From Cymodocea nodosa (Eukaryota > Streptophyta > Magnoliopsida > Alismatales > Cymodoceaceae): DNA of 64,000 nt. Positions 33,588-45,075 of this stretch are shown one piece after another. The translations under genes and the position numbers were made by a program. The notes under the pieces were generated by a model. The model was not told where the DNA came from. It did not search any database and saw only the letters and a program-made list of their open reading frames with translations. How positions within the stretch are numbered: position 1 is the first letter of the stretch; every line of letters starts with the position of its first letter. The stretch spans positions 6,463,001 through 6,527,000 of the forward strand of contig CM072340.1 of assembly GCA_036874045.1 (NCBI GenBank). The letters are read 5' to 3'.

Positions 33588-35292
33588 TGTTAGTACTTGA
33601 GTATTTTGATAATGCAAAACCTATGTGAGGAAACATATTGTATTTCCAGTTAAGTCTTACTGCATTAGATCAGAAGGTTGTTAGAACTATTTCCAGACAG
33701 ATGAAAAGATCAAGAAGGTTCCAGATGAACAGATCAAGAAGATTCAGCAAAATCGGACAGTTACAGGTCTAAGTATCCGAAGAGCCAATTTAAAGCAGCA
33801 GTAATGCTATCGGATAGTTAAAAGAATAACTATCCGATTTTACAAAGCCTTCGGAGAGTTATTTAATCAGACAGTTAAAGGGTTTAAATGATCGGATAGT
33901 TAAGGAGATAACTATCCGAAAGCTTAATGGAGTTTTCGGAGAGTTACAGGTATAACTATCCGAAAGTTAAGTCATTCTATAAACCACGTGCAGAAATATA
34001 GAATAGAAGATTAAAAGACTTGTCGGAGAGTTAGATAACTGTCCAAGTTTTCTTTTCGGAGAGTTAGATAACTATTCGAGTTTTTCGGTAAGTTACAGGC
34101 ATAATTTTTCGGAACTTAAGTTTTTTTTTACGCACGTGCAGAATGAAGAAACCCGACAGTTGAAAGCTTAAATGGGAAAATCGGAGAGTTAGGATAACTA
34201 TCCGAAATTTAAAAGAGTGTTTCGGTAAGTTACAATTTAACTATCCGAAACTTAAGTTAATGAATTTCCCATGTGTAGAAATCCAAATAGATGCTCAAAT
34301 AGGTTTTTGGAGAGTTAGAAGGATAACTATCCGAAATTTCAAAACAGTTTTGGTGAGTTACAGTTTAACCATCTGAAACTTAAGTCATCGAATTTTCAGA
34401 GAGTTAGGAAAATAACTATCCGAAATCTTGTAGAATTTTGGTGAGTTACAAGATAACCTTCCAAAATTTGACAGAGTCAAGTATACAACTGTTCGGTGAG
34501 TTACAGTTATAAGTATCTGATTGGATGAGAACTCACATTTAAATATTCTGGAATCCTACCTGGCAGTAAAGGATAAGTGATTTTTCGGTGAGTTACAGTT
34601 ACTCTTCGGAGAGTTGCACTAACTATCCGAAAGAACCGAAAAATCGGTAAGTTGACTTGAAACGTTTTTCTGAATGGTCACTTGCCGTATTGGGACTAGA
34701 TCCTAATTAAGTACAGTAGAATACATCCGTTGGAGGAAAATATAATCGTTGTACATATCAAGTATATATTCAAAATACAGACAACAGATATACGGCAGAG
34801 ATATACAGTGAGCTACACTCGAATTCCATTTACACTCAAGTCTGTAAATAGTGAAGAATTTTTAGAAGATCCATTGTAGAAAAAGCTCTTGCACCAAAAC
34901 TCTGATTGAAGGTTTAAAGCTGTTGGTTCGTGGCTTCAAGCTGAAAGCTACATACAGTGTTGGTTTGAGTTTCGACTTGAAAACTCTAGAGGTTGGTTTA
35001 CTGAAGTTTTTACCTAAAAACTTCTGTGTAGTTGGTTCTTGCTTTGACCTGAAAGCAAGTGTGTAAGTGTTGATACACTTAGTGAAGCCCAAGTGAACCT
35101 TGGGGGTGGACTAGCCAATTTGGTGAACCACCTAAAAATTTGCTGTGTGTTTCTTATCTCTGTTAATTTGCATTATATCAGTTTTATCTCATTTCATTTT
35201 TGTTGAATTATTCGATTCAACATTTAAAGAATTTAAAAAAAATTCACACTTTCACCATTAACCCCCCTCTAGTGAGCCTGTCGATCCTAACA
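33588..35292 (+). repeat. family B LTR 3 (1705 bp)
   Basis: TGTTAGTACT to CGATCCTAACA, followed directly by the TSD ATGCT. It has lost one block holding the fourth G-box (near 34390) relative to LTRs 1 and 2. Confidence 0.94.
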
Positions 35293-35297
35293 ATGCT
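35293..35297. repeat. target-site duplication ATGCT, right copy (family B array)
   Basis: Exact copy of 20018-20022 after the outer LTR. Confidence 0.93.
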
Positions 35298-35798
35298 AAC
35301 TTAACAAGTTAAACATGTGCATCTCACGTGATATACTAAAACATTTAAATTCAACACGTGCATAATTATATCTTAACAAGTTCAAATATTTCGGACACTT
35401 ACGAACCTAACTATCCGATGCTTAGATGCATTTCGGATAGTTAACAGATAACTTACCGAAAATCCACTTAAGTCATGCATTGTAGTTTTAATACGTGTAA
35501 TCCAGGAAATAATAAAATATTTTTTAACCATTTAAAACATAACTGTCCGGTACATTAAACATAACTCTCCGAAATTACAGAAAATTTGAATACCTAAGAA
35601 TTTCACAACCTGCAATTTACCGACAGTTCAGAAATGTACTAAATTAACATTAATTCCCTGGAATTATGCAAATTCTTTTATTAAAGCATATAACAGTGCA
35701 ATTATAATATAATGACTTAATTCTCATATGATAAGCTAAATATTATGCAATTAACCATCATTTAACCGTTAATATTATACACTTTTTCATTCTAAAGA
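35298..35798 (-). repeat. Athila-2 3' LTR, PPT-proximal part
   Basis: Continues the LTR split at 20022. Its last ~100 bases match the end of the right LTR (49160-49252). The terminus reads CTAAAGA where the other LTR has CTAAACA, so its TG start (minus strand) is mutated to TC. It contains TTTCGGATAGTTA-type hairpins at 35388-35470. Confidence 0.85.
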
Positions 35799-35812
35799 CT
35801 TCCCCCATACTT
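35799..35812 (-). promoter_or_regulatory. Athila-2 polypurine tract
   Basis: Minus strand AAGTATGGGGGAAG immediately before the 3' LTR. A second GGTATAGGGGGGAGG run lies upstream at about 37064-37078, next to a CATTGAGGACAATG word, a pairing often seen near the 3' end of plant gypsy elements. Confidence 0.75.
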
Positions 35813-37541
35813 AAATTTTGCTAGTTCCTTAGCAAATTAAGATCTAACTAATTAGTCTTTCTAAAGTGCTAGATTTAATTCTTCATTTCGCTCTTCTTCA
35901 GAATCATAAATTAGATTACTATATAGATATTCTGTATGCTTTAGTAATCTGTTTTAACTTTGTTTCTTCCTCTTCAACCTGCAAATATATTTAGAATATA
36001 TGTAAATTACATACAAAATATATCAACATCACATAGGTGTTAATTATATTATCATTTTTTTCTTTTCAGCATCTGTCATCCAGAATTTTGCAATATGATT
36101 TCCAAAATAAATTTCAAGTACATATGAATCAAAGCACAATCCAATTCAATATGATTAAGACAAGTAGAATAAAGAATTGTATCTCAAATAAACAACTTCA
36201 AAAGTCTATTCTAGATTCATATTTCAGCAATTTTAGATAACAGAACATATACTCAATTCAGAAGATATTTGTATTTCACAAAACACTTATATCTTTTCAA
36301 AACAGTATATGCATATTTGTACTTTTAAAAGTTAATTTGACAAGCTTGAATCATACAAGAGCTTTCTAGTGTACCCATGTGTCGAGCTTTCAGTCAACAA
36401 TCCTAGATCTAATCATGATCTTAGGTTGCCAGATTTAAAGAGTCCTTTTTAGGTCAACAATCCTTACATACCTATTTGCTCAAGTACAAAAGGCTCGTGA
36501 TCAAACAAGTCAACAAACTCTCAAAATTTTTCTCTTTTTTTTTCCACAATATATGTACGTATTTCATTAATAAAGATGCAATAAAACACCAATCTCATAT
36601 AGTCCTGCTTCTATTATTTATTGAAAATATGAATCCATATCAATAAGTTCATACTTTTTTCTGTAGTTTAATAAGATCTACACATAAATCATTCTACAAG
36701 TTTAATCAATCAAATTAAATGTATCATTGATCATATGTATTTCCTTTAATCCAAAAAATCAACATTTTAGCTCTTTCAGGATTTCAGATAATTTACTGAG
36801 TTTCAGTTAAACATTCTGATTTCTTTTTTAAAATCATGAAACTGTTAAACTCATAAATTTTAGCAAAAACATAAGATACTATATCTAGATTTGTATGAGT
36901 AGTAAAATTTGTAGCATCTTATATAAGATTCTAAATATAACATTCAAGCAGTTACAATTCTTAAAAAAAAATTACATTCTCAATTATCAATTTCCACAAA
37001 ACTTTGTAGTACCATTCTAATTCCTTTAATTAACAAACTTACATGGCTATTACTTTAATTACCTCCCCCCTATACCTATTTTTTTTGCATTGTCCTCAAT
37101 GTAAAAGATTTGACAATAAATACAGTATTTGTAACAGGCATGAATATTGTTTCGTTGACATAGCATCTAACTCAACGAACTTAATTCGTTGAGTTAATGA
37201 ATAACTCCATGAATTGACTTTAAATCTAAATTCAGGATAAGTAATCAATTACATATCTTGTTTCATTTGTATCTCCTTCTATATATTCCGATTTTTGATT
37301 CTGAAAAACTTTTTATTCACAGATAAAAGCAGAATATATAACAAAATAACATTTAATAGATATTTATAAATCAATGTCTTGTGTGGAACCCAAGCTCCTA
37401 TGTCTTTGGTGGCTCACAAGCAAGCCAGTTGGTTTCCTAGAACAGATACCAACAAACTGGATTGATATTTTTGTTTTTTTTATTTTTTATTTTTAAAATA
37501 AATGCAGACTATACACAACATTTAAAACACAAAATCATACT
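35813..37541 (-). other. Athila-2 3' non-coding region, shared in part with copia family C
   Basis: About 1.7 kb after the F-box ORF. From about 36000 to 36790 it is clearly homologous to 57540-58375 of copia family C (same strand sense within each element); the blocks GTTTTATTGCATCT, CTTTTGTACTTGAGCA, TTTAAATCTGGCAACCTAAG and AAGCTCTTGTATGATTCAAGC match. That homology ends at a TTTGCAGG splice-acceptor-like site near 35975. A CTCAACGAA/TTCGTTGAG hairpin lies at 37170-37196. No ORF of interest is seen. Confidence 0.75.
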
Positions 37542-38681
37542 TTAAGAACATGACTGAAAAGTAGTAACAAATGGAATAAACGTGTCAGTCCAAGCAAACT
37601 TTTTTGGCATAATTCTTCTTGCTATCAATTCTATTTCAATGCAGTCTATTTTCCTTTTTAATTTGTAAACTTGTAGTATGTTATCAATACTAAATATAAG
37701 TATATTTCCATTAATGAAATGAAATGCAGAAAGAGATCCTCTTCTATTCCAAGATAGTGTGGTTGTTTCTATTTCTACATCTATTTCAATATATTCCTCT
37801 TCCCACTTCCATTCATTTAGGTCTTTTATAATTCATATTTGAAATTTCTTCAATTCATCCCACCATCTTATCAGACATAGAGTAGGATCATCATATTCAT
37901 TATACCACATTCCTAATTGAATTTTATCATATTCTGTATATGGTGGTTTAGCTATATCACTTGGTATAGGCAAAATTTCTATATAGTCATTATCATAATT
38001 ATCTATGCTTACTATGTATAAATCAGATCTAAATGCAACTGATATATCTGTGACTAAATATATATATCCATCAAGTATGACATGTATGCTGTTAATTAAT
38101 GATTTCTGTCCTAGATATATCATATTGTTTTCAGTCCAAGATCTATTCAGAAAATTATACACACTTAAGCATAAATTTTCATCCCAATTTCTAGTAGGTC
38201 TCCAATAATATAATTTTTTAGGAATGGTTGAATTTTTATCAAAAAATATTAAAGCTAACCCACAATTTTCAGTTGGTACTTCATGTCTATTAGGTCGTTC
38301 TATATTCCATTCTTCTCTTGTGAGAGGATTTCTAATCAAAATATCAGGTAACAGAATTGCATACTTTGGTTTGGTTCTGTATATAATTAATCCTTCATCC
38401 ATTCCCATAATATGATCTATTCCTTCTAATGCATTGGGTGGAATTCCAGTAGTTTCATCCATATTCAGATATTCATAGTTGATTGAACTACGATTAAATG
38501 ACTTTCATAAAAATCCATCTCTAATCTTAGTCATTTTTGTAGCTTGTAGTCCATGAAAATATTTTTTTCTAACATAGTCTTTAATATCCTTTGATACACA
38601 ACATAATCTGCATAGATCTTAAGCTGACAAGTTACTCAGTACTTCCCTTTGTGCGTCCAACGGTAATTTTAAGAATTCCAT
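37542..38681 (-). pseudogene. F-box protein gene carried by Athila-2
   Basis: One frame of about 380 codons from ATG 38681 with only three stops. The N-terminus is an F-box: LPLDAQREVLSNLSA, stop, DLCRLCCVSKDIKDYV, RKKYFHGLQA. The C-terminal part resembles plant F-box-associated domains (IDHIMGMDEGLIIYRTK, IRNPLTREEWNIERPN, WDENLCLSVYNF, IPSDIAKPPYTEYDKIQLG) and, after a TGA at 37833, ends FAWTDTFIPFVTTFQSCS. F-box proteins are substrate adaptors of SCF ubiquitin ligases. A homologous copy lies in Athila-1 (51009). It sits downstream of gag with a splice-acceptor-like site before its ATG. Probably a host gene captured by the Athila ancestor. I cannot name the parent gene. Confidence 0.72.
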
Positions 38682-38692
38682 CTATTGTGATT

Positions 38693-38715
38693 CTATATAA
38701 CATAAACAAAAATTT
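38693..38715 (-). promoter_or_regulatory. candidate splice acceptor before the F-box ORF
   Basis: Minus strand T-rich tract ending TATGTTATATAG 12 bases before the ATG. Athila-1 has the equivalent TATGTTATACAG ending at 50988. Conservation in both copies supports a spliced F-box transcript; the donor site is not identified. Confidence 0.4.
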
Positions 38716-38906
38716 AGTAGAGACAAAAATTAACATAACTACTTCACACCCTCATGGAGTTAGGTCATAACTCAACGGATTAAGTTTGTTGAGTTAAGTA
38801 ATAACTCTACGATACTATTAACTATAAGTAAACTTACATTTTTTTTTATTATATTTTATATTTTTCTACTTACTATATTATACATAGTTACTTCAGTTAT
38901 ACTACT

Positions 38907-40254
38907 TCATTTAGCTACCCTCCTAGAGGAGGTATCAATTTCATTAACAGTTTTGTTAATAGGGTTAGGAATTGCTTGCATTGGCAATCCTCTAGTAGGT
39001 CTAACTTCTATCGATTCTTTCTGTCTAAGGGGTATATTTCTATTTATATTTTGATTTTGAATTGTAGCATTTCCAAATACAAAATCTAGACGATTGTTTA
39101 ATTGTTGAATTATCTTTTCTAATTTCTCTATTCTAGATCCTTGTTCAATTAATGCTTCATAACTTATATTCTTGTCATTTATATTTTCTCCTCCATGGAA
39201 ATTGTTGTTTCTCCAAGATAAATTTGGGTGATTTCTCCAATTAGGGTTATATGAATTTCTAAAGTTATATTTCTGGTTTCTAGCATAAATAATATCTAGA
39301 TCATTAATGTTTGCATTCTTTTCTACTAGTTTTTGATTTAATGATAACTCTTCTATTTTCTTTGTTAGTTCAGTTAATTTCACTTCCAGCATAGTGCTTG
39401 AATCTATTTCATGCATTCCCCTTGGCAATATTCTTTTATCTGCAATAGCTTTAGCTAAGTTATCTCATTGTGCAGTTTCTTTTTGCAAAGTTTTCTAAGT
39501 ATGCCCATGCTTCTTCACTATACAATTTTAAAAATCCATTTTGACAAATAGATTCTAATAAAGATTTCGTTGAAACATCTATGCCTTCATAAATTATACC
39601 TATCAATTGTGCTTTACTCATTGCATGATGTAGGCATTGAGTTAGTAAATCTTTAAATCTTTCAAAATATTTCCAGAATGATTCTTCCTATTTTTGGCTA
39701 CACATTAAGATTTCCTTTTTCTTTTTAATCATTTGATGTGTTGGATAATATTTTTCCAGAAAAACAGAGCAAAATTCAGTCCATGTAGAAATTGAATCAG
39801 GTGATAGAGTATATAACCATCTCTTAGCTGTCTTTTAAAGCAAAAGGGATATATCTAAGTTTAATAGCATCTATACTCATATTCGGCATTTTCATCATTT
39901 GACAAACTTCGTTAAATTCTCTAAGGAAATAATAGGCATCTTTTCTTTCTAATCCATGAAAATGTGGCAATTGACTAATATAATTAGTTTCAATTCAAGC
40001 CTATCTTCCTCAAAGTTTGGCAGTCGAATACATGAAGGTTCATCAACTAATTCAGGATATAGAATTTCCCCTAATGGTTTTTCTACTAGAGCAGCCATAT
40101 CTTCATTCTCTTTTAAAGAAAGGTTTGCTACACCCATAAGGATTTCGTTAAAGTTCAATTCAGAAAATGTTTCAGTACACCTCTATGTTAAATACTCCTA
40201 GGTAGGTGTTCTTACTAATCGTTTAGTGCTAGGAGAACGAGTCCATGTGCTCAT
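38907..40254 (-). pseudogene. Athila-2 gag (capsid), located downstream of pol
   Basis: Starts near ATG 40254 (MSTWTRSPSTKRLVRTP), then FNEILMGVANLSLKENEDM, LVDEPSCIRLPNFEEDRLEL, a retrotransposon capsid domain (broken, 39450-39950), MLEVKLTELTKKIEEL, and the Athila signature NSYNPNWRNHPNLSWRNNN. It ends with a coiled coil (IEKLEKIIQQLNNRLDF) and VNEIDTSSRRVAK. The last 173 codons are open (38907-39428). No CCHC knuckle is seen here; one sits in the PBS-proximal ORF instead. Canonical Athila gag lies just after the PBS, so this position is abnormal. Confidence 0.83.
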
Positions 40255-41229
40255 AAACTCTTAACCTATAGTAAAATAGTGGAAGATTAATTACATACCA
40301 GTCCGAAGCTTTCTATTCAGTAAATAGTTGTTGACGGATGAAGTTGAATCAGCTGCTTCTCCTTCTAGTTCCCCAACGAATTTTCTTTTCTCTCAAAAGT
40401 GCTGGTAACTAGTAAATAACATTCTATTCTATATTTATAATGCACGTCCATAAAGTAAATAAATCTCGTTGCAAGAACGTGTATTGTGATGTGCAGTGTG
40501 GTTCCTATTTTTCTAGGTAAGTGTGCCACTTCTAATTTCAAATTTCAATAACTGTTAAACCCACAAAGTTTTGTTCGTGGCTAAAAGAATAACTATTTAG
40601 CTTAATCCACGAACTAACCTTGTTGAGTTACAGATAACTCAACGGAATAGCTTTGATTACTACTACTAACTCCACGGACTAACTTCGTTGAGTTACATAT
40701 AACTCAATGGAGTGACCTTATATTATATTATTGACCTCGTGGAGTTAAGGTTAACTCAACAGACTTACTTCGTTGAGTTAACACTTAGCAACCTCTAAGT
40801 TTACTCCTCGTAAATACTTTTCTACTCTCCTGCATTTTTCCAACTTAAATAAAGTTAAATACATGTCATTAATGTAGCATTCTAATTAAAACTCATTTAA
40901 ATCTAAACATTATATAAATATTTAACTTGCATTTCATTTCATGTTATGCAGAATTTATATTTTACCTTGCAGCATGTAGATATTTTCAAACATTAATCAA
41001 TTATCTTTCATTTAATCATGTCATTCAACAAATTGTAAATCTTTTAAACAATCTTGCATAATGTTCCACAAATTATATAATATTCAATATAGTTCATCCA
41101 TTTCATCATTCTCAAACACGAATGAAAAATATATCTGAAAAACATATATTCTTTAATATGAATAATTTACATTACAACTTAATCAAATATTTTTCATACA
41201 AATATATACAAGTAGACGAACAATACAAT
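40255..41229 (-). promoter_or_regulatory. Athila-2 ORF3-gag spacer with TATA box
   Basis: Non-coding 975 bases. Minus strand carries repeated CTCAACG/CGTTGAG hairpin arms (40610-40780), then a TATAAATA box at 40432-40439, about 180 bases before the gag ATG. The same sequence in Athila-1 is 17771-18573 plus 49258-49445, with TATAAAAAG at 49261. It looks like an internal promoter or a remnant LTR; no TG...CA LTR edge or PBS is found in it. Confidence 0.55.
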
Positions 41230-43472
41230 TTAGTCTTTTCTCCTAAGTTCATCTACTTCCTTCTAGAGCTTTTCTACTTGTTGCTTTAATTGGTTAATCC
41301 TTTCTACAGCTCCTGTAATTCCTCCAGAAGGTTCAGCAATCTCTACAGCTACATAATTTCTGAACTCTTTCACTAAAATGGTTCTTGATCTGATCCTTTT
41401 GGATGCCCATTTAGTGAAATCGATACAATCCACCATCAGCAATGGAATCAGATCTCCATAAAATAATTTCTTCTTCACTATTCTCAGCTTGGAGATAAAA
41501 ACTGTAGACCAATTTATTTGAATTCTATTTACAACTACATATGTGGCCCACTTGACAAATTGACTTAGTTCTATATCATGGCTTTGTCGTTGGTAGATAT
41601 TCTTAATTAGAATGTTTGCTATCATGTGTGATGTACCATTTAACTGTTTTAGTCTATTTAATAACGACACACCAAGATTGATAGCTAAACAATCCTTGAT
41701 TTCCTGTTCTGTCCACTCAATAGTAGTTGTACTTTCCAAAATTTCTTTCCCTTCATTTTTCAATCCTAAAATGTTATGGAGAAGCTCTAGTGTTATCTAC
41801 ACATCAGCTTCCTCCACGTTGGAAATTAATCCTCCTTCTCCTTCTCTTAAGTTTGCATAAATGCAGGGCACTAGATTCTCATATACTACATGCCCTCTTT
41901 CTTGAGAAATAAACTTCAGTAGACCTTGGAATTCAAATAATTCTTTGATTTCTTGCATTCCGTCCTAATTTACTAGTCTACTGTAAATGATATTATAACC
42001 CCTAATCTCTTGGTATTTGTCATAAGCTTCCTGACTTCGAAAATGTACTTCATTTAAAATTGTTGCTTCAGAAGGATCAGGAATATGCATTTGTTGCTCC
42101 TGAGAGGTTTGTTCTTGAACTTCCTCTTCCAAATGTTGAACTTGTACTTGCTGAAAATGCTCCACAGATTTTGGCATTTTTGCTTTTGCTTTTGTCTATG
42201 GTGGTGAGCCGGCAGAACTCTCCACTTTGTCTTGAATACTGTCCAAAATTTGCTGAAGAGTTCTTTGCTCTTTAGTGGAATCTGTTGAGTCCTCTCTTTC
42301 CATATATACTTGTTCAGCTTCTTGTTCATTTTTTTCTTCTTCTTCTTCCTCCTGACTACCAATCTGCATTGTCACTATTCTTTCTGATTCTGTGGCAGAT
42401 TGGGATGGAGTTCTAGGCAAATCAACTTCTGCCCTAATTTTTGTTTCTTCTATTTGTACAGGCTGCAGACTAGTTTCAGCCTGTTTTTCTTCTTCTCTTT
42501 GCTTTTGCTGTTGCTCCTACTCCTTAGAATCGGATAGCAGGTTTACAAAAATTGGCTCTACAAGCCCTATTGACATTTGTCTTTCAGATTTAATCTCTTC
42601 TTGATATTCAAACACTATCTCTTTTCCTTTCCTTTTTCTAATTAATTGTGTTTGGTCTTCCTCTTCCTTGTTTGAAATTAAATCCACAAAAATAGGCTCT
42701 ACATGCCTTTGAGACATAGGTACTAGCTCTTCTATTTAACTCTTTCAATAATTACTGGTCTCGAAGGACCAGCTTCATCTCCTTTTGCAGTAGGTCTAGC
42801 AGTAGCTTCTTAATGTTGTTCCACTTTGATTTTATATTGGTCTTTCAACTTTTCTACAGCCCTCTTTTTGTAAAGTGCATCAAATACTAGGTGTGCTTTA
42901 GCCACTACTAAATCTTTTGATTCTCCTTGGTTTTTCCCAACTCAAACCAGTTCTTCAAATTCTCTTAATTCTTCTTCGTTTGAAGGCCCCATAACTACCA
43001 CCCTTTTTAATGATTTAGGAGGTGGATTTGAAGGTCCTAGCTGTTGTTCCTCAGGAACAGGTCTTTCAGTAGTCGGCTCCTCTTGTTCTTCAGTTGCCTC
43101 TTCTTCATTTTCTTTCCTTTCTTGCTCCCAGATTGCCCATTAAGCTTGTCTACCTATTCGTCTTTTGAACCAGAGCTGGAACTTACGTTGGATTAATTCT
43201 AGGGCAACTTCGTTGTTTGGCCTGATTTTTCTCTCTTTACTTACAGCAATTTCCGCAGCAACCTTTATTCTTGTTTCCATTATTTGAGGTATTTGTATAC
43301 CCAAATCTACTAAAACTCTTCTCCAGTTGAAAAGTTCAAATTCTACCTTTTGTAGTTCTTTTTCTCTTGTCGTATTCCTAATTTTCTGCCTCGTGTGCCA
43401 TTCCTCCGAGTCTTTAAGAAATTCTAAAGTGTCTACTACCTTTTCCCAGAACTCAGGTGTCATCTTCCTCAT
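41230..43472 (-). pseudogene. Athila-2 ORF3, extra ORF downstream of pol
   Basis: About 747 codons from ATG 43472 (MRKMTPEFWEKVVDTLEFLK) to the stop at 41230. N-terminal charged region open 43140-43472 (LVDLGIQIPQIMETRIKVA, RKIRPNNEVALELIQRK); acidic, Gln-rich middle with two EPIFVDLIS/EPIFVNLLS repeats (about 42540-42700); C-terminal domain EVHFRSQEAYDKYQEI, ELFEFQGLLKF, ILGLKNEGKE, MIANILIKNIYQ, VVNRIQINWSTVF, KKLFYGDLIPLLM, FTKWASKRIR, then a Glu/Gln coil. Several stops. Same protein as in Athila-1 and homologous at its C-terminus to the family C copia ORF. Position is that of env-like ORFs, but no membrane segment is visible. Confidence 0.83.
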
Positions 43473-44138
43473 CGTAGAGTTATGCAATGGAATGGAGTCG
43501 CTCTGATCTCTACTGTTCTAAGTTCTAAATGATTCTACAGATAATGCCCCCAAACCCTAAGTTTAATATAAATAAGCCCTAAGTTTAGGCGGGTAATTGG
43601 ATCATTTCCCACACCAACTCTCGCTCTCTCATTCATGGAATTACGATTAACTCCACTAACTAAGTCATGGACTTAACTACAGTACTCCATTGAGTTATAG
43701 TTAACTCAATGGGGTAAGTTCATTAACTAATCCTAGACTCAACGGAGTAAGTTTGTTGAGTTAAGCCTAACTCAACGGACTTCCCGTAAAGTTATATCTA
43801 ATAAAAATACTTAAAAAAATAATTTTTCTTCAGTCAAGACCGAAGAATTTCCGGTCTAGCCACTCTTACTTTTTCCATATTTTAAAAATTCTTCGGTCAA
43901 ACCGTTATGTTCCTCAATTGAACCGAAATTAAATATTTTCTTTCTTTCTTCATTTTTTTTACTAGTTGAATCGATACTATGCTTCGGTAAAATTGATGTT
44001 TTTACTAAATAATATATAGAATTTTTTTTTTGTTTTTATGTTTCGGTCAGATCGATGGATCTTGTCGGTTGAACCATAACAATTTTTTAAATAAATTGTT
44101 TTTTTTTTTTTTCAAGTTATATACTTAGAACTTTCTTA
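43473..44138 (-). promoter_or_regulatory. Athila-2 integrase-ORF3 spacer with hairpin repeats
   Basis: Counterpart of 13085-13814. Minus strand has TTCGGTTGAACC- and CGGTCTAGACC-type words (43830-44070) followed by ACTCAACGGA / CCGTTGAGT arms (43640-43790) and a TTATTTATATTAA element near 43570. No ORF. Confidence 0.55.
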
Positions 44139-45075
44139 CTAAGTAAAGCTTGAGTAGTCCTCTACTCTTATTTCTACAATTCCAAAAGAACTTTTTGGTA
44201 TCTTCAAAATAGGTCTAAGTTTTTGTCTATTTACTTTAAATATATTCTGATTTTTAGGATTTTCAATCTCAATAACTCAATAGGGATAAATATTTCGAAC
44301 TATATAAGGTCCTGCCCATCTAGATCTTAATTTTCCTGGATAGTTATGGAGTCTAGTCATATAAAGATATACTTCTTGTCCTATTTTAAAGGTTTTTGGA
44401 ATAATTTTCTTATTATGCCAAAACTTCATTTTCTCTTTTTCTCTTACAGTTTTTGAATAAGCTTCATTCCTAAATTCTTCTAATTCAATCAATTGTAATT
44501 TCCTATTTTCAGCAGCTTGATTTAAATTAGTGTTTAGAGTTTTTCATGTCCAATAAGCTTTATGTTCAATTTCAGCTAGTAAATGACAACTTTTTCCATA
44601 TACTAGCCTAAAAGGTAACATACCTAAGCTTGTCTTATAAGCAGTTCTATAAGCCCAAAGTGCATCTATTAATCTATTAGCCCAATCTATTCTAGTAGGA
44701 TTTACTACTTTTTCAAAGATTAACTTAATTTGTTTGTTGGCACTTTCTACTTGTCCACTTGTTTGCGAATGATATGATGTTGCAATTTTGTGGTTCACTC
44801 CATATTTCTTCATTAAGGCTTCAAAAATTCTATTACAGAAATGAGTTCCTCTATCACTGATAATAGCTTTAGGTATTCCAAATCTAGCAATTATATTGGT
44901 TCTTATAAAATGTATTACCACTTTGTTGTCATTAGTTTTTGTAGGAATAGCTTCTATCCATTTAGATACATAATCCACCCCCAACAATATATAATTAAAT
45001 TGATTAGACATAGGAAATGGACCCATAAAATCTATTCCCCATACATCAAAAGATTTCAACCTCAACAATAGGATT
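44139..45075 (-). pseudogene. Athila-2 integrase, lacking the N-terminal zinc domain
   Basis: Open 44544-45068: [94 protein letters not shown], giving the D, D and E of a gypsy integrase. After one stop near 44540 it continues to the GPY/F module (RSRWAGPYIVRNIYPY) and the stop at 44139. The HHCC zinc domain normally present before ILEVEIFDVWG is gone: the RNase H tail (LEIKDKKGCENVVVDSSL) runs almost straight into [10 protein letters not shown] one-base shift in a T run near 45070 also breaks the frame. Confidence 0.88.

Larger units (their letters stand above)
20023..35292 (+). mobile_element. Ty1/copia family B tandem array: LTR-internal-LTR-internal-LTR
   Basis: Three LTRs (20023-21767, 26801-28538, 33588-35292) and two complete internal regions in head-to-tail order, flanked only at the outer ends by the perfect TSD ATGCT. 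Both internals have PBS, gag, protease, integrase, RT, RNase H and PPT. They share several premature stops. The array behaves as one insertion into the Athila-2 LTR that later became (or arrived as) a dimer. Gag and RNase H resemble SIRE-like copias. No extra ORF follows RNase H. Confidence 0.95.

Noticed and set aside
38005-38415. Plus-strand ORFs opposite the F-box gene
   Set aside because: Antisense shadows; the minus frame carries the F-box homology and matches the Athila-1 copy.
40255-40300. GTATGT ... TATAG resembling a small intron in the gag leader
   Set aside because: Donor to acceptor is only about 40 bases, too short for a plant intron, and the acceptor is not conserved at 49441.
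41727-42604. Plus-strand ORFs rich in Ser/Cys/Leu opposite ORF3
   Set aside because: Antisense of the Glu/Gln-rich ORF3 middle region.
41230-43472. ORF3 as a true retroviral envelope gene
   Set aside because: Position fits, but I see no signal peptide, transmembrane span or cleavage site; left as an extra ORF of unknown function.
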